Shown in pieces: positions 44,002 to 54,905 of a stretch of DNA of 64,000 bases. The translations under genes and the position numbers were made by a program. Every line of letters begins with the position of its first letter. Within the stretch, counting starts at the first letter, position 1. Origin of the DNA: Coniferiporia sulphurascens (taxonomy: Eukaryota > Basidiomycota > Agaricomycetes > Hymenochaetales > Hymenochaetaceae); the NCBI GenBank assembly GCA_002794785.1, contig NBBA01000001.1, positions 2,852,001 to 2,916,000 of the forward strand, in the 5' to 3' direction. Below the pieces are notes generated by a model. It was not told where the DNA came from, made no database searches, and saw only the letters and a program-made list of their open reading frames with translations.

Positions 44002-47000
44002 ATGGCCTCGGAAGCCGATCCCTGCGCGCTCTGGACAGCGCTCGACGACGACGAGCTCACTGTAGAGCACATTCAGCAACTGCTATACCCTCTCAAAGAC
44101 GACCTATGGACTGCTGTCGCTTGTGTAGACCGTGTCCTCGACGATGTCGACGTACAGCACGCTCTACTCGACTTAGGAATCCGCAGGACCGACTCTGCCG
44201 TGCATCGTGTCCGGGAAACACTGAGCGACCTCGCAGCCAGCTCACCGAACTCCGCCGAATCTCAGCGTCGCCTCTCCTCTTATTTCCACGCTCACGTTGC
44301 GGACGCCCAACTTTGTCAGATCCGGTCTATATTGCTCGACCGACAGGACCATCTCCGCACTTTCAATGAACTCAGGGACAAGCTTTCCCAGAAAAACGCT
44401 TTACCAAACTCTGAGGATGTCGCTCAAGATGACTGGGAGGACGACCCGTGGGCAGACACAGACAAGGCCGATGGTCCATCTGCTATGCCAGGTCCGACCG
44501 GTCGGGCAAATCCGCCTGTGCCATTGTCCATTTTTCTATCAGAAGATATATCCCTCATGTCGTTGGCTCTGGCGTCGCAAACCCAATTCGAAGCTCTTAA
44601 TGTCCTCAAAATTCGGCATTTTAAGGATTTTTTTCTACATCGCTTTGGGGTTATTGACAGGATCCCTCTTTTTGTTGACCCTTCCGACTATCGTGATTTG
44701 TTACCTGCTGTCGACACGAAAAACGGACTGGAATCTTGTAACCAAGGAAGTCCATGGAGATGCGAGCCAGATTTTGTCGAGACAGATGTTGTTAAGGACG
44801 CTCTCTCCCAGTCCGATATTCCGTTCCTAGTCTCTTTCGCTGAAGACGAGGCTTGTATACGAGGACTTTCCTTAAGCCCTGACATTCTCACTGCGGACGC
44901 AGTACAAGCATGGTATAAGGAGAGGGTCGAATCTATTGTTTCGTCGACGGGCATGGTGGACATGGCACTTAGTCTAGTGCAGCATGGGGTATCTCAAGGG
45001 GTCGCTGGCCTTGACGAACTCGGCGAAAACCTTTCATTGCTATCGCGGCTGATTTATGACTCCCCAGGCCCGGAATTTGCAGAAAGTGGCAAGTTCGTCA
45101 GCATGTCCGAATGGCTATCGCTTGCGCCGCGCGACGTCATTCGCCGCTACCTTGCGCATAGTACGGCCAGCACTATCGTTAATGACATCCGAAGGCTAGT
45201 CATGCCGTACTTATTCGTTTTAGAGTCGCGTTGCGAGCGTGCCGGGCGGCCGAACCCAGACTTAGCTAAACGTCTCCTGTATGATTACATCCTTTGCGCA
45301 GACATCAACATGGTCGTACCCATCTTCGAATCTTCAAAACCTACGCTGGTGGCACCACAGAGGCTAATATCAGACGATGAAGATCTAGCACGCCTTGCCC
45401 TCGCCTGCCTTTATGGCAGCGACAGTCTCAACAATTGGACGAACATGAGTCGGATATTCGAGTGCTTGCCAGCATGGAATTTTGATGCCGATGGAGACGA
45501 GGACGAAACTGATACAACTGTAGCCTCTCTCAGCGCTTTTCTTACTCCATCAACATCCCGCCCTAAGACTTCGCCGCCAGATTTGTTGGTATTCTTCAAA
45601 CCTCTTCCTGCGCGGTCCCTTTCCCGTGCATTAGACATCCTTGATGTACACCTCGAATCAGGCGAAATACTTGCCCGATGGGGTGTTCCCGTTCCACTGC
45701 GCTGGTTTCTCCAAAGTGCTCATGATGAAGTACAACAGCGAGCGTGGGCAATGCGAATGGCACGACAGGTGGATGCACCATCTGGAGACCTAGATAGTGA
45801 GGATATTTGGCTATCACTTCTAGAAGACATGCTCAAGATGGCACGACCGAATGAAAACCCCACAAACACTGCCTTCGGAGCGCTATCTGGTGATGATGTC
45901 CGGCAAATCTATTTCAGAGGTATTTTAAGTACAGGAAGTGAGTTTTTGTTTTTAATTACTGAACCGAACAACCAATATATGTTTTGAAGAATTTTCGACC
46001 GCAAAGCAACTCATCTCACCTCGCCATGGTGAACGGCTGCTGGAGGCAGATGTAATTGAAAGCCTTTGCCTCGACTGCTCTCGCGAATTTTATGACAACG
46101 CTAGCTCGGGTAATTACAATTTCGGGGACATGAAGCTTGCGTATGACTGGTGAGTTTGTGGACAGCTACCAGATATAAGCGGCTGACAATATCTGAAAGC
46201 CTGGGCGTTTCTCCTCAGTCTCCTGCGGTGCAGAAAGAGCGAGAATTCATCGAAGCTACCAGCCGTATTTCATCGTTTAACCTGATGTCACGGCCGGGCG
46301 TACCGATTCTCCCTATCGAGATTCGTTTAACAAAAGATAGACTCAACCTCGTGGCACGCGTCCTCTCTAGCAATGAAGGCGCGTATAAACACGCTGAGGT
46401 CGTCCTCGAGCTTGTGCACAAGCTCGGCTTCCGGGGTGACGTGCTTGCCGAAGTGAAGACGCTTGCCATGATCGCGGACACTGCGCTGCAGGCAGAGGAC
46501 TTCCCTCGCGCATTTGAGGCGAGCGAGCGCATGGTAGGTGCCGTATTGAAACTTCGGCAACTAGCACCGCTTGGCGCGGACAGTCCTCACGTGCGAGAGG
46601 CAGTGGAAGTGTGTTGGGTCGCATGCTTCCAGCTCGGGAGACAGTCTGAGGCGGAGGACACTGAACGCAAGATGGCGCTGCTTGGACGGGCGCTGGAGCT
46701 CTGCCCTCCCGACAAAATTGTGGACATTCTCTCGTCTTGGCGGAAACTTGAAGTGGAGGACATCGAACGGCGGCGGGAGCGGACGGCAGAGCGGCAGACG
46801 AGGAAAGAGAATGGCGTGAAGCGGACAAGACTAGCGGGAGGAAGAGCATCGACCCTTTCATCAAGACTTCAGGGCTTAAGCATGCCGTCCCCAGCGCTGC
46901 CGAGTGCGTCCGCCCTGGCATCACACACGTTTAACCGAGTGGCTGCGTCGTTGCCTTTTTCAATGCATGGTCGCCAGGCGGGAGATCCGAGCCATAACCG

Positions 47001-47091
47001 GGAGGGTAGTCCTGATGTGCAATCGCAGGCTCGACATGCGCTTCAGAGAGGAATTGGTTGGCTTATAGGTGCAGATGAGGACGAACTGTAG
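44002..47091 (+). CDS. SEC39: Sec39-domain subunit of the Dsl1 tethering complex
   Basis: Starts at 44002 (MASEADPCALWTALDDDELT). About 1,000 residues in four exons or so, mostly one long first exon (to about 45930). Helical alpha-solenoid sequence runs throughout, with Sec39/NBAS-type blocks such as LLYDYILCADINMVVPIFESSKP, LARLALACLYGSDSLNNWTNM, ESGEILARWGVPVPLRWFL and QKEREFIEATSRISSFNLMSRPG, then LPIEIRLTKDRLNLVARVLSSNEGAYKH. The C-terminus has a Ser-rich tail ending GIGWLIGADEDEL. With Dsl1 and Tip20, Sec39 tethers COPI vesicles to the ER. Downstream of two CACGTG motifs. Assignment based on the solenoid signature; confident. Confidence 0.88.
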
Positions 47092-47449
47092 CAAGCTTGT
47101 TTATCCGTCGACCGCATTTCTGCCTAATAAACCCATTAAAATGTGTATATGTTCAAATATCTACCTCCGAGTGTTTTACAAATCAAGCGAAAAGGTATAC
47201 TGGATAAAAAGAAAGACGCGAAGATGTGCGAAGGAGATAGAAATGTTACCAGTAAACGAGAGATTGGAGTGGTAAAAGTACTAACTTCTAGTGATAGAAA
47301 GCTATGTGCGGGCGTATCAATGTTACGGGGATGAAGACAAAAAAAAACAGATATTATAGTCGTAATGATAAAAAAAGCCTCCGAAAAAGATCAAACAAGA
47401 ACAGAATCATAAATAGAAGAGACATTGCATATGCGACCCGAAGCGGGCT
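47092..47449. other. Region between convergent genes, no gene seen
   Basis: About 0.36 kb, AT-rich, with a poly-A-type stretch near 47338-47345. Likely 3' UTRs of SEC39 and the next gene. Confidence 0.5.
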
Positions 47450-50167
47450 TCAAACTTCATTACCGCTAGCGAATCTAGCACCGCACCCAGTTTTCGCCCT
47501 TGGGCGATGAATAACGCCTGCGTTGGAATCCTTCTTTTCCGGTTTCGCGCCACCTCGACCACAAACTTCACATACCTCACCGCCCTTCATTCCGTCAACC
47601 TCAGCCCTGAGATCGCGGATCTGCCCTTCGAGCTCCCAAATCTGCCGCTGCCACGCCTTGCGAGATGTACGGATCTGTTCCTTCAATGCGGTAATTATAG
47701 CGGACTGCTCCTCGTCCAGTGCTCGTACTCCATCGCTTAAGCGGTCATCACCAAAAGAATGATCATCTATGCTGCCGATATTAAATCCTACATTGATAGG
47801 CGAAGGAATCAAGTCGCTAGATGCTATGGTTGTTGGTGAAATAAGAGACGATGTGTCCGCGTTCCTGGAGCTTCCAGGACTAGTTTCCTCACTTATGAAG
47901 TGTTCCGAGAAATTACTAGAAAAGAATCCAGAAACGGGACGCAACTTAAGTGCAGAAAAATGGGTCGTGCTGGCCGGTGCGCTAGTCGGTACCTCCGAAG
48001 ACAAAAATTTAGGAAACGATTGTGGTGAATCCGATCGCCGAGCCACGGACTCATGAAGAGGGACAAACGCAGACGATGGGGAGGTAACCTTGATGGACAA
48101 AGAAGGAATAAATTTCTTTGATCGCGAATCATCCTTTCCGTTGCTAGGAGCCGAAGGAGACAAGTTTGCGGGAGGATTCATTAGAGGAACAGGCACTCGG
48201 TGCATCGAAACTTTCGCGAGCCGGGCTGCAGGTAGAGAATGGGACTCTTCGTAAGGGTATAGGGACGGGTGCGAGTCCGCAATGGGAGGAACGGGTGGTG
48301 GCCGAGTATCATGCATCTTGTCCTTCTCCCTTCCATTAAAAAGCTTCATGAATCCGCTTCTTTTAGGTCGAAGCACCTTCCCGGAAGGCGGGCCAACGAG
48401 ACTTGGTTGCTTGCCCGTAGTAGGCGACGTGGGAATGGGATGTTCACCTCTGTACGGTCTGGCATTGTCCGTAGATAAAGGAGCTACGTCCTGTTTGACA
48501 TTATCCGTCGCACTACTTGACCACGCCCTCATCCTTGAGGTGGATTCGCCATCCTCGGCCTGAGCTCCATTTCTAGGTGGGAAGGGCATAGCCCCGGTAG
48601 TGGCGCTTCGGTTACGCTCTTTAACACGGGCTTGTGCCTGTTCAAGACTTATCAAGGAGTAAGGCTTACCAGCCTCAAAACCGGTGTCAGCCAACGCGGC
48701 TGGCGCACTGATAGGGCCCAATTTGGTCTCTCTTCTAATTCGTTTCTGTCGCTTTGTCTTTTCCATATCACTCTCACTATCCGTTGATTTAGACGAGTCT
48801 AGCTGGGAAGCGAGAGAAACGAGTGAAAACGCCGAAGTAGGAGGGGTAGTACAGTTTAAACCGGATGAAGACGTGATAGAAGCGGAAGCCGCAGAGGACG
48901 AATGTGAAAGAATTACGGTTTCTTCGGAAGTAGCGAGTGTCACTACTGAATCGTTTCTTGACATTCGCATGTCCCCAGTCAACTGCGTATTATCTTTTCC
49001 GAAAGGGTCCACAATATATTCGCGTTGATAAACAGAGAGTAGAGCGGGATTCGCATACGGATGCACAAAGCTGCTATTCCCATCTTGAGGAATTGGGGAA
49101 GGCGTACGTGTTCTCAGTATAGAAACAGAGAACTCTGAACGGTGAGGGCTGATAGAATTTCGGCGGTGAAGCAAAGGAGACTCAAATCCGGAAGAGCGCT
49201 CGGCATGAATTGCAGAACGTGGGCTGGGTAAAGGCGGGGGTATTGATTTTTTGTCATACGCCCCTGTCGCTAGAGACGCAGAGCGGTCCCTACCCAAGGA
49301 ATGGTGTCCGACGGTGAACTTGGAGGGGAACCGGCTCGAAGAGGGAGAGGGCTTCAAAGCAAGTGACGTTGATGACATGGATGCCTGTGCAAGAGCGCTA
49401 CAAAGTGGAACGGAAGACAATAAGTTTTGGGTTCCAGTCAGAAAATCAAAAATAACGGCTAACTGGATCGCGCTTCCCGAAGCACTGCCAGGGGAAATAC
49501 CAGACACAGTCTCCATTGACTGTTTGCTCTTGGATACTGTACCTGAATCAAAGCTAGGCCTGGGTGCAGGCGACTTTGAGCCGAAGCCGAACCCGCGAAT
49601 GACTGGACGGGAAGATTTCCTGTCGCCAAAAATGGAGTGTTTGTCGTTGCCACCGTCGTCCAAGTCCGAGCCAGAAAGGTCGTCCTCGTCCTCCTCCCAA
49701 GGCGCACGGCTGTGGACTCGCATTTTGGGGCCAAGAAGACTCATACGCATCTCTGGGTCGCCATCTCCGTCCTCGTCGTTGTCGTTGTCTTCGTCTAGAT
49801 CGAGGCCCATGTTGATATTTTCGCTGTCCAGGTCGGGGATGTGCTCGCCAGACTCCGAGGAGGCAAGCTCAGAAAGGTCAAGTTTCGAAGTGGAGTGGCT
49901 TGGGATGCGCTCTGGAGACGAGAGCGGTGGGTATCGGGCGTAGCGGTCGTCATAGTTGGTCGGTGGTTCGTGAGAGTGGGAATGAAGGAAGCGGGGGGCG
50001 GGCGTAGTAGGAGTGTTGCGGTAGTTGTTGTCAAAGTGGCTGTACAATGAAGGAGAGTCTGAACGGTCTGAGAAAGTAGAGAAGCGAGTGTGTGGCAGCG
50101 GGACGTCGGCACGCTGAGCGCGCTGGTCGAGCAGGGCGCGTACGTGCTCGTCGTCGCCGGGAGACAT
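47450..50167 (-). CDS. Large Ser/Pro-rich protein with C-terminal coiled coil and CxxC (unidentified)
   Basis: Open from 50167 (MSPGDDEHVRALLDQRAQ) to 47450, 905 codons. Mostly low complexity, with an Asp-rich segment (DLDEDNDNDEDGDGDPE) near residue 125 and many Ser/Pro stretches that look like kinase targets. The C-terminus has a coiled coil (ITALKEQIRTSRKAWQRQIW) followed by CEVCGRG, a possible half zinc site, and further Cys. About 78 nt inside the frame (about residues 235-262, LAVIFDFL...CSALAQ) looks like a retained or in-frame intron: GTTAGC donor, GCACAG acceptor, hydrophobic sequence unlike its surroundings. Removing it joins SAIQ to ASMSS. No family recognised. Confidence 0.75.
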   Translation of the reverse strand: MSPGDDEHVRALLDQRAQRADVPLPHTRFSTFSDRSDSPSLYSHFDNNYRNTPTTPAPRFLHSHSHEPPTNYDDRYARYPPLSSPERIPSHSTSKLDLSELASSESGEHIPDLDSENINMGLDLDEDNDNDEDGDGDPEMRMSLLGPKMRVHSRAPWEEDEDDLSGSDLDDGGNDKHSIFGDRKSSRPVIRGFGFGSKSPAPRPSFDSGTVSKSKQSMETVSGISPGSASGSAIQLAVIFDFLTGTQNLLSSVPLCSALAQASMSSTSLALKPSPSSSRFPSKFTVGHHSLGRDRSASLATGAYDKKSIPPPLPSPRSAIHAERSSGFESPLLHRRNSISPHRSEFSVSILRTRTPSPIPQDGNSSFVHPYANPALLSVYQREYIVDPFGKDNTQLTGDMRMSRNDSVVTLATSEETVILSHSSSAASASITSSSGLNCTTPPTSAFSLVSLASQLDSSKSTDSESDMEKTKRQKRIRRETKLGPISAPAALADTGFEAGKPYSLISLEQAQARVKERNRSATTGAMPFPPRNGAQAEDGESTSRMRAWSSSATDNVKQDVAPLSTDNARPYRGEHPIPTSPTTGKQPSLVGPPSGKVLRPKRSGFMKLFNGREKDKMHDTRPPPVPPIADSHPSLYPYEESHSLPAARLAKVSMHRVPVPLMNPPANLSPSAPSNGKDDSRSKKFIPSLSIKVTSPSSAFVPLHESVARRSDSPQSFPKFLSSEVPTSAPASTTHFSALKLRPVSGFFSSNFSEHFISEETSPGSSRNADTSSLISPTTIASSDLIPSPINVGFNIGSIDDHSFGDDRLSDGVRALDEEQSAIITALKEQIRTSRKAWQRQIWELEGQIRDLRAEVDGMKGGEVCEVCGRGGAKPEKKDSNAGVIHRPRAKTGCGARFASGNEV

Positions 50168-50281
50168 GGCGGGGGAATCAACCTAGAGAATTGGTGTGCG
50201 TGTGTGTGCAATCTTTGCGGAAAAGCATCCGAGTTTGCGCTTTACGGGATCGACGAGAATGGCCAAGTGCGCTTTCAGACG

Positions 50282-50287
50282 CACGTG
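50282..50287. promoter_or_regulatory. CACGTG element upstream of CGR1
   Basis: Located 36 bp upstream of the CGR1 start and 115 bp upstream of the divergent Ser-rich gene. Part of the recurrent promoter set; function inferred. Confidence 0.3.
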
Positions 50288-50322
50288 TTGGCGGCTCTCT
50301 CTCTCCCCCTCAGCAACAACAA

Positions 50323-50816
50323 ATGGACTCGGTTGAAGATACAGCTACACAGCTGCTCTCTCTGGCGCCCTCGGCAGCAGGGAAGCAGTCAGGCAAGCCA
50401 CGGAAGATGCAGAAAACAGCTTCCAGGTCCTTGTCTTGTCTCTGTATGCGCGCCCGCTGTCTGACTGCTTTTTTTTTCGCATTCAATTAACCTTCAGACG
50501 GTCTCACCTTCCGGATGGAGTTAAAACAAAGAGCTGGGATGACAGAATGAGAGAAAAGAAAAAGAAAGACGCCATGAAGAAACTCGAAGCGGAGCTCAAG
50601 GAGGAGAAGCAAGCCGAGCTCAAGCGACGCAAAGAGATCACCCAGGAGAGGAAAAAGGCCGCCGAAGAGCGGCAGAGGTTGGAGGAGGACAAGGCCAAGG
50701 TGCATTCACTTTATATTCGTCCCGAGCTTTCATCTTACTGCTCACCACAGATGGGCGCCAGAAGAGCGGCTCGCTTGAGACGTAGAGAGGGGCGGACGAA
50801 AAAAATTAATCAATGA
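50323..50816 (+). CDS. CGR1: CGR1-like rRNA-processing protein
   Basis: Three exons: from ATG 50323 to about 50428 (donor GTCCTT), then RRSHLPDGVKTKSWDDRMREKKKKDAMKKLEAEL onwards, and a last exon beginning MGARRAARLRRREGR with stop at 50814-50816. About 120 residues, highly basic and helical with long Lys/Glu/Arg runs (KEEKQAELKRRKEITQERKKAAEERQ), which is the Cgr1 signature. Yeast Cgr1 is a nucleolar coiled-coil protein needed for 60S pre-rRNA processing. NIP7, another 60S factor, is in the same window. The N-terminal exon is less conserved, as usual for the family. Confidence 0.88.
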
Positions 50817-50898
50817 AACACTCGTTGCAACTGATTCATTACACAATTATCCGCGTGAATAAGCTATACAAAAATCTGCGCCGACGGTCTAACAACCA

Positions 50899-53800
50899 TC
50901 ATACATGCCACGAGTCGTCGTCCTCCCCCTCCTTCACGAACGGTCTGTCCAGGCCGGCCACCACGCTCTCGCACAGAGGACATGATCCTGCCAACAGCTC
51001 ATCCAGCTCCTCTCTTGCCTTCTCCACCCTCCGAGTCACATCATCCCCGCCTCTTTTATCGCCTGCATTCCACATTCGATCTAGACCTGTAGACCACATC
51101 CCAGCTGACACAACCGATGCCAGTGATTCTGGTACAATCAGGTCTCGCAACTTGTCCCCTGCTGAGAGTATATTTCTCCCCAGTGTGTTTGCAGCACGTG
51201 CGCCGTTCTGCACAGGTGCGGAAAAGTTTGCTGATAACAGCGCTCGTTGTCCCGTATTACGCGGTCCCACGTTGACGGGTAGACCTGCTGTAGGAGTGGT
51301 GATATTGGGCCGATCCATTGGAATTTGTTGGGTGAATTTTAACAATTCATTTTGCAACGATATTATCCTGCGGAGCGCTGCTGCCGAAAGATATTCCTTG
51401 GCCTGTGTTAAAAGTCTTGTGAAAAACATCAATCGGGGCACGATGAAGATTAAAACGTACCAAGCCTATGAGACAATCGACATGGAAGGTGTGCTGACAC
51501 GGAAACACGTAGAACTGGCGTACTAGTAAGGGGAAGTGGCACTCGGTACAGCGGTCTCCTGCGTCAATGACAACGAAGCGATTTCGAAGTGCATTAATAT
51601 CCGCCTTAATGGCTTCTGCGTTCTTCGTTGTGTCGTCCATCTCCGCCTTCAGGGAGTCGATGTGCGCAGAGTACCCCTCCAAAGCCGTGCATATTTCTTC
51701 CTTAAAGTCATCGATGACGACGAAGTCTGGGAAAAATGGCAAAATATCTTCGATTTTCAGTAGGTCTGTATTGTCCAAAAATGCCATGGCGCTGCGGTTC
51801 AGAAATGAGTAAAACGGGTTTGATTGATGGTCAATGACCCAAACCTTTTAATGTCCTTCTTGTCCTGAACAACATATTTGGCGATTTTCAGCCACAGCTT
51901 TTTCCTCAGCTGTCGATCATCCTCAGGCATATCTGCGTTGATTTTTGCGAGTTCGAGATCTCCCTTTTCCAGCGCTAAATCTACACTATTCTCCCACAGA
52001 CCCATTTTTGAGTAGATCTGTACGCATGCACGCGTCTTTCCTGCTCGGGTACATAGACGCAATGCATAGTCAAGGTCATAGAAGGGTCGGCCTGTCAGTG
52101 GGTCAGCCGGTGATGTTGCAAGGAATCTCAAGAGAGAACTCTCTTCATCTGCTCCTGATCCCGCGGGACAAGAAACGTGGAAAGTGACAAGGAGATTGTG
52201 TATCATCGGTGACGTGTTTCCTTGTGTGAACACGACATGATTGAGGTATCGAACAGCGTGGTTCGGCTGGAGCGGATCACGAGGTAGGGTAGATGAGAGT
52301 GCTTGGGTGCGCAGCAGCGCGGGCACGAGCCGAAGCGGGTCAAGCGCTGGCTGGCGTAGCCAGCATTCCACTGCCTCCTTCGGCGCCTGACACATAAGTA
52401 CGGGGGCGAAGCGATAATAAAGCTCAAGGTCCGTTTGGCGGTTGAGCACGTCGATCGCTTTTATCCACTCTTCTTCGTGAATCCAATGCTCGGCGACACG
52501 ATCAAGGTCTCCCACAACGGTTGCATAGTGCAAATAGATATCCGACCGCCCATGACTTTGGATGAGTTCGTAGACCGTATTCGTGTCCAAATTGGCTTTG
52601 TATGTCTCGAGGAACTGTCTGAGCTCTTCTTCTAGATCCGTCCGCAAGGTACGCAAATCCTCTACATCATACGAAACAGATTCCGAGGCGGCAACATCCT
52701 CGAGCTCGTTGCACCTAGCAAGGTAGATTTCAACAAGCCATGTAGCGAGCATCATCCGTTGTGTAAAATCCTACAACAAATTTCAGTCTCTTCACTGATG
52801 ATAGAAAAAATGCATTCCGACCGTCTTCCTTGTACGCTCCAACCTCGCTACCAGATAGTAACGCAATGCTTCCCGTTCATCAGCGTCAATGAATTTTAGC
52901 GTAACTTCTTCAAAGCTAGCGGAGCATTGAGCATAGCACTGCGCAGAGGGTATATATCGACCATCTTTGAAGAACTGGCCTGCCTGTGCAATAAGGACTT
53001 GGTTGCGCTGAGGTGCCGTCTACAATCCAACATTAGTCATACGCATATGTAGTCCGATGCATCAATTTACCTTAGCATATTTCAGTGCAACGTCAAACAT
53101 GCCTTTGTCTAGGTATACTTGCCAGACATCGCGGGCTTCATTTCTAATGCCAAGTTCGAACAGCGATGAGTCTGTATACACCCAATAGGTCTTCCGCACG
53201 GGATCCGCTGTCATTCCTCGAACCTCTTCATTAGGTTTCTGCTCTGCCCCTTTAGTATGAGCGTTTCAGACGATATGGCATGGACATATACCAGGGGAAG
53301 TGCTTCCTCATATACGAGGGCGTCACTCAAGTTGCAAACTCCTGCGACTCGATCATTGTATAAAAGGATGAAATGGAACTCAGTGAGACTAATCGACAAT
53401 GGGCTCGACAAAGGCTGAGAGCCGCTTTTAGGGCCGCCAGACGGGGTATCGGATACAGGATAAGGGAGGAGCTGCGCCGAGTCGATGAATTCATCAGAAT
53501 TAAACGTATAATTCATTGTGCCATGATAAATTCCCTGAGCTTTATCAGCTTTCAGTGTCTTTCCAAAAGGGTTCGGAAGTGTATGACTGACCAGTCATCC
53601 AGGCCATTGCTTTAGGTAGTGACTGAGCCTGATCGGCACCAGAAGTAAAGAAGTGCAGCTCTGAGCTTTGGATGGTTCCAGGTAGTTCGAGAATCCCTAT
53701 ACAAAATGGCTTGAGCAATTTTCAATGAAAGCATGAAAGCGTATATTCTAACTTGGTGCAGTGTCGCGGTACTTGGCGAATAGCGACGCAAACAGACGGT

Positions 53801-54705
53801 TACCGTCCTCTGAGCGTCTGTCCAAACTCCCTGAGAACTGATATATCCGTGAAGGAGTAGTGATAACCACGACGGCCTGCTTGGGATCAAGGGGAGGGAA
53901 GAGCTGGAATTGCATGCCAGTGATCGACGGTCGCTCCGACAAAGAAAATACAGACGACACATAGCGCTCCTGAGATTTAAAGAAGTCTTCTTCAGCATCC
54001 AAGAGCGCTTCATGTACAGTTCCGTTTCTTGCGCCGACAAGGAACTCTTTAGACGATGTCGAATTGGGCGAAGAAAGAAGGCCGGCTTTGTTCCACGCAA
54101 TGCTTTCTATAACCATCTTGAAGTTTTTAAGCTGCTTAAACTTCTTCCAGCCACGAAAGAGGTACCAATTCTCTCCCTGCGTAGAGGTGACGATCAGATG
54201 TCGGCCAGAGGGGTCAAGGAAGACCTTGTGAAGCGTCATTTCGCTAGGCTTGCGCTGTATGGGAAGTTTGACTATCTGTTCAGGACGCGAGAGTTCTATA
54301 ATGATGACGAGATTGTTGGAGAGTCCCATTATGAGTATGTCGGAGGAAACGGCAAGCGATACGAGAGGGGCAGGCGGGGCAAATTGGACTCTGCCGAGCT
54401 CGAATATGGGAGCCGACGGTGCGGAGAGGTTTGGGTACTGTCCAGCTTCGAGCTGCAGGAACGATAAGTATGCGGAGCCGCCGGGCTTTCAGGGACGAAC
54501 ATACTGGGCTGAGCAGATCCTCGACGTTCTCGCGCTCGTCAACATCGTCGTACGGGGACGGCTCGAAGCCCTGGTAGTCGAGATTTGGCAGGTTGAGCGC
54601 ACCCGTAAGCCCCGCTGAGGGAGCAGCGGCGTGCTCAACGACTATAGAGCATGATAAGGTGTTAACTTAGAGGCAATATACGTCGAACTCACAGTCGTCG
54701 AACAT
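50899..54705 (-). CDS. VPS18: Vps18/Pep3, HOPS/CORVET core subunit with RING domain
   Basis: Starts at 54705; the first coding exon is only 13 nt (MFDD plus one base) and joins FVEHAAAPSAGLTGALNLPNL. An N-terminal beta-propeller follows (PLVSLAVSSDILIMGLSNNLVIIIELSRPEQ; KVFLDPSGRHLIVTSTQGENWYLF; PSITGMQFQLFPPLDPKQ), then a long alpha-solenoid with clathrin-repeat character (YELIQSHGRSDIYLHYATVVGD; NHAVRYLNHVVF; LCTRAGKTRACVQIYSKMGLWE). The C-terminal RING-type site is CTECHFPLLVRQFYVFPCQHTFHVDC ... CPLCES. About 1,050 residues in a dozen exons. Vps18 is a scaffold of the HOPS and CORVET tethers, acting with SNAREs such as Vam7, also encoded here. Stop at 50899. Confidence 0.93.
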
Positions 54706-54905
54706 AGTGGTCCGTCGGTGTTGCCTGCGGGGCGCGGCGCGTCTTGGTCGCTGCCGGCGGCATGCACCGGCACTTGCCAGAGGCCGGCCGGCCGACCGGA
54801 CCTGACCCACGCACGCCGGCTTCTAACCGAGCCAGCTGTGCATATACTGTACTTATACTGCTCGATCCGCAACTGGCAACTGCATTCGCCTCCCATAGAC
54901 CCAGC

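Noticed and set aside
49251..49943. Plus-strand 230-codon frame opposite the Ser-rich gene
   Set aside because: Antisense shadow of a low-complexity coding region.
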